From Streptomyces sp. NRRL B-3428 (GTDB taxonomy: Bacteria > Actinomycetota > Actinomycetes > Streptomycetales > Streptomycetaceae): a DNA stretch of 64,000 bases. Both the position numbers and the translations under genes were made by a program. Location of the stretch: positions 1 through 64,000 of the forward strand of contig JOGW01000029.1 of assembly GCA_000721375.1 (NCBI GenBank), given 5' to 3'. The notes under the pieces are model-generated. The model was not told where the DNA came from, did not search any database, and worked only from the letters and a program-made list of their open reading frames with translations. Shown here piece after piece: positions 33,275-40,909 of this stretch; position 1 is the first letter of the stretch; every line of letters begins with the position of its first letter.

Positions 33275-36200
33275 TCAGCTCAGCGGCTCGATCCACACAT
33301 TCCGGAACCGCACCTTGTTCCCGTGGTCCTGCAGCTTGATCGCCCCGGCGGCCGGCGTCTCGGGCAGCCCCGCGCCCGTCGGCCCGTCGATCGCCACGTC
33401 GTCGTGGACCTTGCGCCCGTTCCAGATCACGGTGATCCGGGCGTCCGCGGTCTTCTTCCCGTCCGCGTCGAAGCGCGCGGCGCGGAAGGTGATGTCGTAG
33501 CTCTGCCAGGTCTCGGGCGCGGTGGCCATGTTGAAGTCGGCGGGCTTCTTCAGATAGATCGCCCCGGCCTCGTTGTTCGCGGGTGTGGTGTCCCCGAACG
33601 AATCGAGGATCTGCACCTCGTAGCGCTCCTGAATGTAGATGCCGCTGTTGCCGCGGTCCTGCCCGGTGACGTCGTCCGGCAGCTTCGGCACCCGGAACTC
33701 GACATGCATCCTGAAGTCCTTGAAGGCCTCTTTCGTACGGAGGTCTCCACAGCAGACCTCCATGGACTTCTCAGCGGTGTGCGGCCACTCGGGACTGCGG
33801 CCGTCGGTGTGCTGCCAGGCGGTCGCGATGCTGCCCCCGTCGAAGAGCTGCCGGCGTTCGCCCGGGGCGCGGATGCCGATCGCGTCGAGGTTGACGTGAC
33901 CGGTGTCCCCTTCCCGTACGGCATACGTGATCGTGTTGCGGCCCTTGCGCAGACTCAGCCGCTCGGTCTGCGTGGACCAGCGGTTCCACTCGCCCGTGGT
34001 CGGCAGGGCGACCTGTTGGGGATCGCCGCCGTTGACGGCGACGGAGACCGTCTTCGTACCGGTGAAGGGGTGCGGGCCGTTGGCGTAGCGCAGGCCGACG
34101 TCGTAGGCACCCTCCTGGGCGACGTCGACGGAGAAGCTCGCCGTCGCGCCCTGGTCGCCGAAGCCGTCCACGAAGCCGCCGCCGGTGTAGCCGGCGTGCT
34201 CGTTGTCGAAGCCCGCGCTGCCCCCGAGCTGTGCGGACTCGGCGTCGTACGTGACGGGTGCGTCATCCGGTCCCGGCTTGGAGTTGAGCGTGTACCAGGC
34301 CTCGGTGGACCACAGCTGTTCACCGCCGGCCGCGGAGAACGGCCGCGGCGAGCGGACATGGACGACGCGGTCCGTCTTCAGACCGGGGATGGTCAGCCGC
34401 ACCTTGCGCCGGTCGTCCGACAGCTTGGCCGCGGTGACCTGCAGGCTCTCCTCGTCGACCTTCGGACCGCCGTACGCCGGGCTCGGCGCGTAACGCCACT
34501 GCTCGACGGAGTACGCACCCTCGGTCAGTTTGGCGACGGTCTCGTCCGACAACGGCTTGGTGTAGGTGAGTTCGAAGCCGTCGGGGGTGGCACGCATGGT
34601 CTTGATGTCGAAGGCGGTCCTGCCGTTCGGGGTCAGCTTCTGCAGTCCGAACCGCAGCTTGCCGGCCTGCCCCCAGTTGCCGTCGGCGCCGAGTCCGCCG
34701 ACGTAGATGGCGCCGTCCGGGCCCTCGCTGATCCGGGTGATGCCGGACTCCAGGCCCTGGGTGTGGCGGAAGACGGCACCCTGGTACTCGCCGTCGACCT
34801 TCTCCAGGTCGGCCCGCTGCAGTCCGCCGTACGTCACGTCACCGAAGACCATCTGCCCGGCGAACGGGCCCTTCTTCAACTGCATCGGTGTGGAGGGCGA
34901 GTTGGCGATCTCGTTCTGCGGCAGCCAGAGCACCGGCTTGGTGACCGGCTTGTCGTCGTACGGCCCGTCCGGGTTCATGTAGTGGTTGAAGAACCGGTCC
35001 TGCTTGATGTGCACCAGCTTCGACGCCGGCAGCCAGCCGCCCTGGTTGTCGGCGACGAACAGTCCGCCCTCGGGACCGCGGCCGATCCCGTTCGGGGTGC
35101 GCAGCCCGCCGGCCAGATAACTGATCTTCCCCGTCGCCTTGTTGACCTTGATGGTCGTACCGCGGTTCGCCGCGGGCTGGGGATCGGTGGTGGCACCGCC
35201 GTAGTTGATCGCCACGGAGAGGTTCAGATAGAAGTCGCCCTTGTCGTAGAGCAGTCCGAAGGCGAACTCGTGGAAGTTCCCGCCGTACGGCCATGCGGCG
35301 ATCTTCTTCGTCGCGTCGATGACGTCGTCACCAGTGGTGTCCGTCAGCTCGGTGAGCTGGTGCTTCTCGGACACGTACAGCTTGCCGTCCACGTACTTGA
35401 TCCCCATGGGCTCCTTGAGCCCCTCGGCGATCTTCTTGTACGTGACCTTGTCGGGCCCGGTCGTCCCGGTGACGTTGTCGAGGAGATACACCTCGCCCTT
35501 GGTCTCCTGGCTGCCGCCCCACGTCGTGATCGCGAGCCGGCCGCCGGGCAGCCAGTCCATCGCGGAGACCTGCGGTTCGAAGCCGGGCGGACGCAGATCG
35601 GTGAGCCGGTAACCCGGGTTGACCTCTTTCAGGGGCAGCCCGTCACCCGGGACGTCGTACGTGCCCTCGCACTCCTTGCGCCCGGGCGCGGTCACCCGGA
35701 CCACTCCGGCGTCGGTGCTCAGCACGCTGCCCGGCACGGTGACGTAGTCGCTCGCCCCCGGCGGCTTCCACTGCAGGGTGACCTGCTGGCCGCCGCCCCG
35801 GTCGAAGTGGTCGATGTGCAGGGAGGTGTAACCGGCGTTGAGCGCGATCTCGCCGTCCTTGGGCTCGGCTCCGTGCAGCCCGTCGTGGTCGATGACCTGC
35901 TCGCCACCGAGGAGGAGCCGGGACCCGTCGTCACTGATCAGCCGGAAGCCGTACGTACCCGCCTCGGGCACGTTCAGATTCCCGATGATCTGGCTGACGA
36001 AGTTGTCGGAGAACCCGAAGCCGTCGGTGGAGGTCCAGTCGGCGGTCGGAATCAGCTTGTCGACGTTGGGCGTCTGAGCCGGCTTGAGATCGCAGATCTT
36101 CTCCAGCGGCGACTGGATGTCGAAGACGCGCAGGGTGACGCCGGGTTCCTGCGGCGGCAGATCGGCGAAGGGGCGGGGGTCGTCGCTCTGTTCGGCGGCG

Positions 36201-36310
36201 GTGGCGGGGGCGACGAGCGCGCCCGTGAGGAGTGCGGTCAGCAGGAGGCCGGTGGTTCTTCGGACTCTGCGGCGGCTGGTGCGGGATATGCGCGCGGGGC
36301 GTGGCTCCAC
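33275..36310 (-). CDS. secreted PA14 / beta-propeller / CBM / DUF1080 multidomain protein
   Basis: A 1011-residue secreted protein. A signal peptide (RRTTGLLLTALLTGALVAPATA) is followed by a PA14 domain (about 95-200, TYGFRLISDDGSRLLLGGEQ), a sorbosone-dehydrogenase-like propeller (about 225-560, GWLPASKLVHI, YVGGLGADGNWGQ), a CBM35-like module (about 695-815, YDAESAQLGGSAGFDNEH) and a C-terminal DUF1080 domain (about 820-1011, GNSGIYIQERYEVQILDS), now linked to 3-keto-disaccharide hydrolysis. A role in extracellular sugar degradation is inferred. The start is GTG after AGGAGG. It follows the GH6 cellulase on the same strand, separated by 138 bp containing an 11-bp inverted repeat. Confidence 0.85.
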   Translation of the reverse strand: MEPRPARISRTSRRRVRRTTGLLLTALLTGALVAPATAAEQSDDPRPFADLPPQEPGVTLRVFDIQSPLEKICDLKPAQTPNVDKLIPTADWTSTDGFGFSDNFVSQIIGNLNVPEAGTYGFRLISDDGSRLLLGGEQVIDHDGLHGAEPKDGEIALNAGYTSLHIDHFDRGGGQQVTLQWKPPGASDYVTVPGSVLSTDAGVVRVTAPGRKECEGTYDVPGDGLPLKEVNPGYRLTDLRPPGFEPQVSAMDWLPGGRLAITTWGGSQETKGEVYLLDNVTGTTGPDKVTYKKIAEGLKEPMGIKYVDGKLYVSEKHQLTELTDTTGDDVIDATKKIAAWPYGGNFHEFAFGLLYDKGDFYLNLSVAINYGGATTDPQPAANRGTTIKVNKATGKISYLAGGLRTPNGIGRGPEGGLFVADNQGGWLPASKLVHIKQDRFFNHYMNPDGPYDDKPVTKPVLWLPQNEIANSPSTPMQLKKGPFAGQMVFGDVTYGGLQRADLEKVDGEYQGAVFRHTQGLESGITRISEGPDGAIYVGGLGADGNWGQAGKLRFGLQKLTPNGRTAFDIKTMRATPDGFELTYTKPLSDETVAKLTEGAYSVEQWRYAPSPAYGGPKVDEESLQVTAAKLSDDRRKVRLTIPGLKTDRVVHVRSPRPFSAAGGEQLWSTEAWYTLNSKPGPDDAPVTYDAESAQLGGSAGFDNEHAGYTGGGFVDGFGDQGATASFSVDVAQEGAYDVGLRYANGPHPFTGTKTVSVAVNGGDPQQVALPTTGEWNRWSTQTERLSLRKGRNTITYAVREGDTGHVNLDAIGIRAPGERRQLFDGGSIATAWQHTDGRSPEWPHTAEKSMEVCCGDLRTKEAFKDFRMHVEFRVPKLPDDVTGQDRGNSGIYIQERYEVQILDSFGDTTPANNEAGAIYLKKPADFNMATAPETWQSYDITFRAARFDADGKKTADARITVIWNGRKVHDDVAIDGPTGAGLPETPAAGAIKLQDHGNKVRFRNVWIEPLS

Positions 36311-36362
36311 GGTTCCTCCTGCGTGGTTCCGCTGTGGTCAACGCAGACTTCTGTGGCTGGGC

Positions 36363-36396
36363 GACGCTCAGCGTAGGGATGGTGTCGCTGAGCGTC
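36363..36396. promoter_or_regulatory. perfect 11-bp inverted repeat upstream of the PA14/DUF1080 gene
   Basis: GACGCTCAGCG (36363-36373) and CGCTGAGCGTC (36386-36396) with a 12-bp spacer, 53-86 bp before the GTG start and beyond the GH6 stop. It could be an operator for the downstream gene or the GH6 terminator. Confidence 0.5.
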
Positions 36397-36448
36397 CATA
36401 CTTTGTCCACAGAAAGGAGAAACTTGAGGAGTCGCGCCCCGCTCGCAC

Positions 36449-37624
36449 TCAACTCCCTGGCAAGATCGGCGGATTCGACAGCCGCACCAACTCCAGCGCC
36501 TGCTCCCTGAACCAGTCACCCGCCTTCGGGTCGGCCATCCCGCGCTCCGGATCCTCCGGACCGGCCGTGCCCCGCAGGCACAGGCCGTCGGACTCCCCCG
36601 GGATCTTGATCCAGAGGCGTGCGTCCTGCAGAGGGTCGCCGGTGTTGAGCGTCGGGCGTGCGCCCAGACCCCGGTTCGGCGGGTTGCACCAGTCCTGCGG
36701 GTCCGTGTACTTGCCCGGCGGCGGGACCCATGGGCCCTGGCCGTTTCTGCTGGAGTCGGTCACGAAGTGCTTCCAGCGGTACGCGGGGGTGCGCACATTG
36801 GCGGCGATCCACTCGTCGGCCTGCTCGTGCGGCCAGGACTGGTGCGGGCACTGACGGGAGTCGCCGCCCTCCCCCACGTACGCGACACAGGCCGAGATCA
36901 GCTTGCCGTACCAGGAGTTGGCGGCGTCGGTGTTGTAGTTCGACGCGTTGGTGAAGAAGCCGGTGGCCTTGCCGATGCCGCCCTTGAGCAGCCGGGGCGT
37001 GATCGAGTCGGGGCCGTGCCAGCCGGGGTGGCCGGTGTCGAGATAGACCCGCGTGCCGCGCAGGGGCTCCAACTTGTCGATGGCGTAGTTCACTTCCGCG
37101 TACCGGGCAGCGGTCTTCGTACCCTGTGCGTCGTCCTGGCCGCAGTCGCTCGGGATCAGGGCGAGCGAGTCGGGCTCCAGGACGATGACGGCCTCGCCGC
37201 GGCCGACGCCTCGTGCGACGGCGTCGATCCAGGCCTTGTACTCGGCGGTGTTGTTGGCGCCGCCGCCGGAGTACCCCGAGCAGTCCCGGCCCGGCACGTT
37301 GTAGAGCGCGAAGACCACGGTGTCGCCGTCCGCGTCCTCGACGGTCGCGCGCACCTCGCGTTCGACCTGGGCCGGGGTCTGATCGCCGAACCAGACGGCC
37401 TGCGGAGTACGGACCATGGCGAGGATGCCGGCCGCGTCGCGGTATTGGCCAGCGCGGACGAGTTCGATGGCCTGGGAGTACGCCTCGGGGTTGGCGTCGG
37501 GGGTGTAGAGCCCGGGCCTGTGCCGCGCGTCAGGGGCGCTGTCGGCGGTCGCCGCCGGGGCGGCGAGGACGGCTGCCGTTAGGGCGAGTGCCGCGGATAT
37601 CAAGGGAATTGCTCTTCGTCGCAT
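36449..37624 (-). CDS. secreted GH6 cellulase (1,4-beta-glucanase)
   Basis: A 391-residue inverting beta-1,4-glucanase. A signal peptide (MRRRAIPLISAALALTAAVLAA, cleavage near ATA-DS) is followed directly by the GH6 domain, with no cellulose-binding module. Family motifs: VPGRDCSGYSGGGA, the catalytic acid Asp in VIVLEPDSLALIPSDCG, and IKIPGESDGLC, which carries the base/charge-network Asp near residue 350. Whether it is endo- or exo-acting cannot be told. A CebR-type palindrome lies 31 bp upstream of the start, so induction by cellobiose or cello-oligosaccharides is likely. Confidence 0.92.
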   Translation of the reverse strand: MRRRAIPLISAALALTAAVLAAPAATADSAPDARHRPGLYTPDANPEAYSQAIELVRAGQYRDAAGILAMVRTPQAVWFGDQTPAQVEREVRATVEDADGDTVVFALYNVPGRDCSGYSGGGANNTAEYKAWIDAVARGVGRGEAVIVLEPDSLALIPSDCGQDDAQGTKTAARYAEVNYAIDKLEPLRGTRVYLDTGHPGWHGPDSITPRLLKGGIGKATGFFTNASNYNTDAANSWYGKLISACVAYVGEGGDSRQCPHQSWPHEQADEWIAANVRTPAYRWKHFVTDSSRNGQGPWVPPPGKYTDPQDWCNPPNRGLGARPTLNTGDPLQDARLWIKIPGESDGLCLRGTAGPEDPERGMADPKAGDWFREQALELVRLSNPPILPGS

Positions 37625-37654
37625 GGATCACTCCTGACTCCGGAGACGGGCATA

Positions 37655-37668
37655 CGGGAGCGCTCCCA
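37655..37668. promoter_or_regulatory. CebR-type operator of the GH6 cellulase
   Basis: CGGGAGCGCTCCCA differs at one position from the published CebR box TGGGAGCGCTCCCA and contains a perfect 12-bp palindrome. CebR represses cellulose and cello-oligosaccharide genes in Streptomyces. No cebR gene is in the window. Confidence 0.82.
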
Positions 37669-37780
37669 CGGATGGTTATGGAGGGGCATGGACGCGTCAA
37701 TAGGCAGGGCGGTGGTGGGCGGGACCGGGGCAGGGCGCCGGTGGGGCGAGCTCACACGGGCCCGCCCCACCGCAACGCGG

Positions 37781-38926
37781 TCAACTGACCGGCGCACCCC
37801 AGCCGTTGGGGCAGGTGGCCACCGGAGTTCCCGAGACGTAGGCCACGAAGTCCTTGACCTCGGAAACCCAGAACTTCCAGTCGTGCGTGCCCGCGCCCGA
37901 GCAGTAGCGATGGGTCACCTGGCCGGTGACCAGGTTGTCGTGCAGGGCGCGGTTCCAGGTGTGGATATCGGTCTCCCCCGTACCGTCGGCGCCGCCCGCG
38001 TACATCGCGAACTTCCCTTGGTACGTGCCGTACTTGCCGTCGAGCGCGAGATTGACGGGGTTGACGGCGGGCCAGCCGCTCCTCGGTCCGAAGACCGTCT
38101 CCATGCGGTACAAGGTGTCCCCGGTGACCCGGAACTTCCCGTCGGCGAGACCGTTCCAGGAGAACGCGGCGCCGTAGAACCACATCGAGTCGTTGATCGT
38201 CTGCTGGGCGGCCGCGGGGTAGAGATCGGTGCCGCCGGAGAACGCGCCGACCGCGGAGAAGAGCTCAGGGAAGCGGCCCGCGTAGCGCAGGGCGCCAAGG
38301 CCGCCCATCGAGACACCGGCGACGTAGCGGCCCGACCGGGCCTTTTCCGTACGGAAGTTGGCGTCGATCCACGGCACCAGCTGCTTGATGTGGAAGGTCT
38401 CCCACTGGGGTGCGAAGTTGCCGTCGGTGCGTCCCGCCCAGTCGCTGTACCAGCCGGCCTTGCCGCCCTCGGGCATCACGACGATGCCCTTGAAGGAGGC
38501 GAGCGCCGTGGACACCTGGCCCGCGTCGCTCTTCGACCACTGCTCGTAGTCACCGGCTCCGCCGTGCAGCAGATAGAGCACGGGGTAGGGCACGGCGGCA
38601 TCCGCGCGATACCCCTCGGGCAGGAAGATCCGGACCTTCACCGGGACTTGGACGGGGTTGATGGAGGGCGTGCCGCCCCGCGCGGTGAAGACGGCCGGGG
38701 TGGTGAAGGTCGCGTCGCCCATCCGCTCGGCGAATCCGGAAGAGGCTGACCACTGCGCAAGCGTCAGACCGCCCGCGTTGGGCTGCGGCAGCGCGGGCAG
38801 CCCGGCGGCGTGCGCCGGAGCGGCCGGTGGTCCGGCGAGCAGCAGCAGCCAGGACAGCAGAGCGAGTGCAAGGACGAACGGCCGCCGCCTGCTCAGCGCG
38901 CTTCCCGCCATGGATATCCGACCCAC
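37781..38926 (-). CDS. secreted esterase, alpha/beta-hydrolase of the Ag85/esterase D type
   Basis: A 381-residue exported hydrolase. After a signal peptide (PFVLALALLSWLLLLAGPPAAPAHA) comes an alpha/beta fold: YPVLYLLHGGAGDYEQWSKSD (oxyanion region), the nucleophile elbow GVSMGGLGAL with the catalytic Ser, and a C-terminal GTHDWKFW supplying the His. The family includes the antigen 85 mycolyltransferases and feruloyl/acetyl esterases; the substrate here is unknown. I prefer the GTG at 38926 because AGGAGGAG is 5-6 nt upstream; the ATG at 38911 is the alternative. The CebR site lies beyond its stop, so co-regulation with GH6 is not implied. Confidence 0.85.
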   Translation of the reverse strand: MGRISMAGSALSRRRPFVLALALLSWLLLLAGPPAAPAHAAGLPALPQPNAGGLTLAQWSASSGFAERMGDATFTTPAVFTARGGTPSINPVQVPVKVRIFLPEGYRADAAVPYPVLYLLHGGAGDYEQWSKSDAGQVSTALASFKGIVVMPEGGKAGWYSDWAGRTDGNFAPQWETFHIKQLVPWIDANFRTEKARSGRYVAGVSMGGLGALRYAGRFPELFSAVGAFSGGTDLYPAAAQQTINDSMWFYGAAFSWNGLADGKFRVTGDTLYRMETVFGPRSGWPAVNPVNLALDGKYGTYQGKFAMYAGGADGTGETDIHTWNRALHDNLVTGQVTHRYCSGAGTHDWKFWVSEVKDFVAYVSGTPVATCPNGWGAPVS

Positions 38927-39062
38927 GATTTCTCCTCCTGCTCGACCGGTCCGGTGAGTGGTGCCGGGACGGTCTAGCAGGGTGGGGCGCAATTGACCAC
39001 GGGGAACGCGTGCTACCGGATGGGGCGCAGGAGGTATCGGCGGGCACTTCTAGGCTGGCCCC

Positions 39063-39701
39063 ATGGGTGTGTGCATGGAGGTGCTGATCGTCGACTGGGA
39101 CTTCCTGCGGTCGCGGCCGGCCGGCGAGCGCGACGAGCTGGTCGACGTGGCCGCGTTCGGCCCGGACGACGTGGACCTGGACGACTACGACTTCGACCGG
39201 CGCGAGGGATGGACCTGGCCCGATTCCCCCGAGGACCACTGGTGGGCGCGGTACGAGTTCCGCTCCACGATGACCTCGTACAAAGCGCACTTCTGGGCCG
39301 GTGAACGCTGGGACGAGCTGCGCGCCTTCGTCGACCCGACGCCGCGTGCGGCCATGGACCAGTTCTGTGCACCGCTGATCTGGGGCGAGCACAACTACGG
39401 GTTGCTGCCTGCGGACCAGCCGCCGTTCACTCCTGTCGTCGAGTCCCATGCGGGCGACTGGGACCCGCAGACGGAGGTCATGCTCTGGCTCGAGCCGCAT
39501 GAGGTGGCGACTCTGCTGAGCTTTTGGGCCGAGGTGGAGCCGCACCTCGCGTCCCTGCGCGGTCCCTTCGAGCGGCACCTCGTCGAACCCATCGGCTGGA
39601 TCCAGGACTTCGCGTCCTTCTCGCAGCTGGTCTCCGAGTGGGGCGATGTGGTCGGCCGGGCGGCGGCGCGGGGCTGGGCCGTCATCGGGCTGAAGTGCTG
39701 A
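39063..39701 (+). CDS. conserved hypothetical protein
   Basis: A 212-residue soluble, acidic, Trp-rich protein (RREGWTWPDSPEDHWWARYEF; DQFCAPLIWGEHNYGLLPAD). It has no signal peptide, membrane helix or motif I recognise. ATG at 39063; an alternative ATG lies at 39075. The stop codon TGA (39699-39701) is immediately followed by an in-frame ATG and a 36-bp tandem repeat that would encode a Pro/Thr-rich tail. The gene converges on the universal stress protein gene. No function can be offered. Confidence 0.75.
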   Translation: MGVCMEVLIVDWDFLRSRPAGERDELVDVAAFGPDDVDLDDYDFDRREGWTWPDSPEDHWWARYEFRSTMTSYKAHFWAGERWDELRAFVDPTPRAAMDQFCAPLIWGEHNYGLLPADQPPFTPVVESHAGDWDPQTEVMLWLEPHEVATLLSFWAEVEPHLASLRGPFERHLVEPIGWIQDFASFSQLVSEWGDVVGRAAARGWAVIGLKC

Positions 39702-39769
39702 ATGCCGACACCGAGGCCTGTTCCGACGTCAATTCCGACGCCTGTTGCGACGCCCGTTCCGACGTCGAT

Positions 39770-39862
39770 ACCGGCTCCGATACCGACGCCTGTTCCGACG
39801 TCGATGCCGGCTCCGATACCGACGCCTGTTCCGACGTCAAGGCCGGCTCCGATTCCGATACC
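39770..39862. repeat. 36-bp minisatellite between convergent genes
   Basis: Two near-identical 36-bp copies (39770-39805 and 39806-39841, differing in three bases) and a partial third (39842-39862), with more degenerate copies back to about 39708. The unit begins CCGGCTCCGATACCGACGCC. The period is a multiple of three, and in the frame of the preceding gene it reads P-T-P-V-P-T-S-M-P-A-P-I. It fills the entire gap up to the convergent usp stop at 39865. Confidence 0.85.
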
Positions 39863-39864
39863 GC

Positions 39865-40812
39865 TCAGTCCCCCGGAACCACCGCCACCGCCCCCTGCGC
39901 ATGCTGCAGCACCGCGTTCGTCACCGAGCCCATCATCAGTGCGTCCGGGCGCATCCGTCGGCGGTGGCGGCCCACCACTGTCAGGGAGGCCTCGCGCGAG
40001 GCGGTGACCAGGCGGCCGGCCGGGTCGCCCGCGGTGGCGACCCGGGTGACGGTCACCGCGGGGTGGCGGGTCAGGAAGGGTGCCAGGCGTGCGGTCTGGG
40101 CCGCCTCCAGGGCGCGGGCAGCACCGCTGCCCGAGAAGCTGTCCACCATCTCGCCGACCACCAGCAAGGACGTCAGCGGCACCAAGTACGTGGAGACGAC
40201 ATGGAGTTGAGCGCCACGGCGCGCCGCTTCCGCGAAGGCGAACTCGATGACCGCGTCGGCGGTCTCGTCCGGCGCGAGCCCCAGGACGACCCGGGGCGCC
40301 TGGCCCGAACGGTCCCCCGCAGCCTCCGTCCGCCTCCCCTCGGCCTCCGTCCGCTCCCCCACAGCCTCGGTCCGCTCCCCCGCCCGCTCGGCGTGCGGCA
40401 CGATCACCACCGGGCACGGTGCCTGCGCCGCCAGCTTGCGGCCGGTCGAGCCGAGCAGCAGCGCGGCGAAGCCGCCGAGGCCGCGCGAGCCCACGACCAG
40501 GAGCTGCGCCTTGGTGGCCAGTTCGGCGAGCGCGAGGGACGGTACGCCGTCCACCGTCGTGAACGTCACCGGGACAGCCGCACCCTCGACGCGGGCGAGC
40601 ACCCGTTCCCGTACGGCGTCGTCGAGCTCCTCGACGACCTGCGGCGGCAGCGGGACGAGCGACGCGGACGGCTGCACGGACGCCTCGCCGCGCACGTGTA
40701 CCGCGAGCACCTCCGCGCCACGCGGGCGCGCGGCCTCCATGGCCCACTCAAGGGCGGTGAGACTGTGCTGCGAACCGTCGACTGCTGCGATCACTGGCGC
40801 GTGCGTGCTCAT
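39865..40812 (-). CDS. universal stress protein, tandem UspA domains
   Basis: A 315-residue cytoplasmic protein with two Usp domains (about 5-140 and 172-315). The first has the ATP-binding pattern G-2x-G-9x-G-S/T (VGSRGLGGFAALLLGSTGRK); the second (VVGRHRRRMRPDALMMGSVT) is degenerate. They are joined by a charged linker containing three heptads (GERTEAV, GERTEAE, GRRTEAA; residues 145-165), encoded by a 21-bp repeat. ATG at 40812 with TGGAGG upstream; the open frame upstream is shadow. Such proteins respond to dormancy, redox or nutrient stress; the specific role is unknown. Confidence 0.9.
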   Translation of the reverse strand: MSTHAPVIAAVDGSQHSLTALEWAMEAARPRGAEVLAVHVRGEASVQPSASLVPLPPQVVEELDDAVRERVLARVEGAAVPVTFTTVDGVPSLALAELATKAQLLVVGSRGLGGFAALLLGSTGRKLAAQAPCPVVIVPHAERAGERTEAVGERTEAEGRRTEAAGDRSGQAPRVVLGLAPDETADAVIEFAFAEAARRGAQLHVVSTYLVPLTSLLVVGEMVDSFSGSGAARALEAAQTARLAPFLTRHPAVTVTRVATAGDPAGRLVTASREASLTVVGRHRRRMRPDALMMGSVTNAVLQHAQGAVAVVPGD

Positions 40813-40909
40813 GCCTCCAGGCTCCTGCGCCCACCCGGCGCGGCGGCAGGGACGAAAGGCCCCAGCCACCAGGCCGGACGGGAAGCGGCAGGCCCTGTGC
40901 CGTGAACGA

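Noticed and set aside
39702..40007. Separate small gene encoding a Pro/Thr-rich protein
   Set aside because: No ribosome site apart from possible coupling, and most of its length is antisense to usp. It is kept only as a hypothesis about a detached C-terminal tail.
39395..40747. Gly-rich 450-residue frame over the minisatellite and usp gene
   Set aside because: The repetitive GIDVGTGVGIGAG part is the minisatellite read on the minus strand; the rest is out of frame with the well-supported usp gene.
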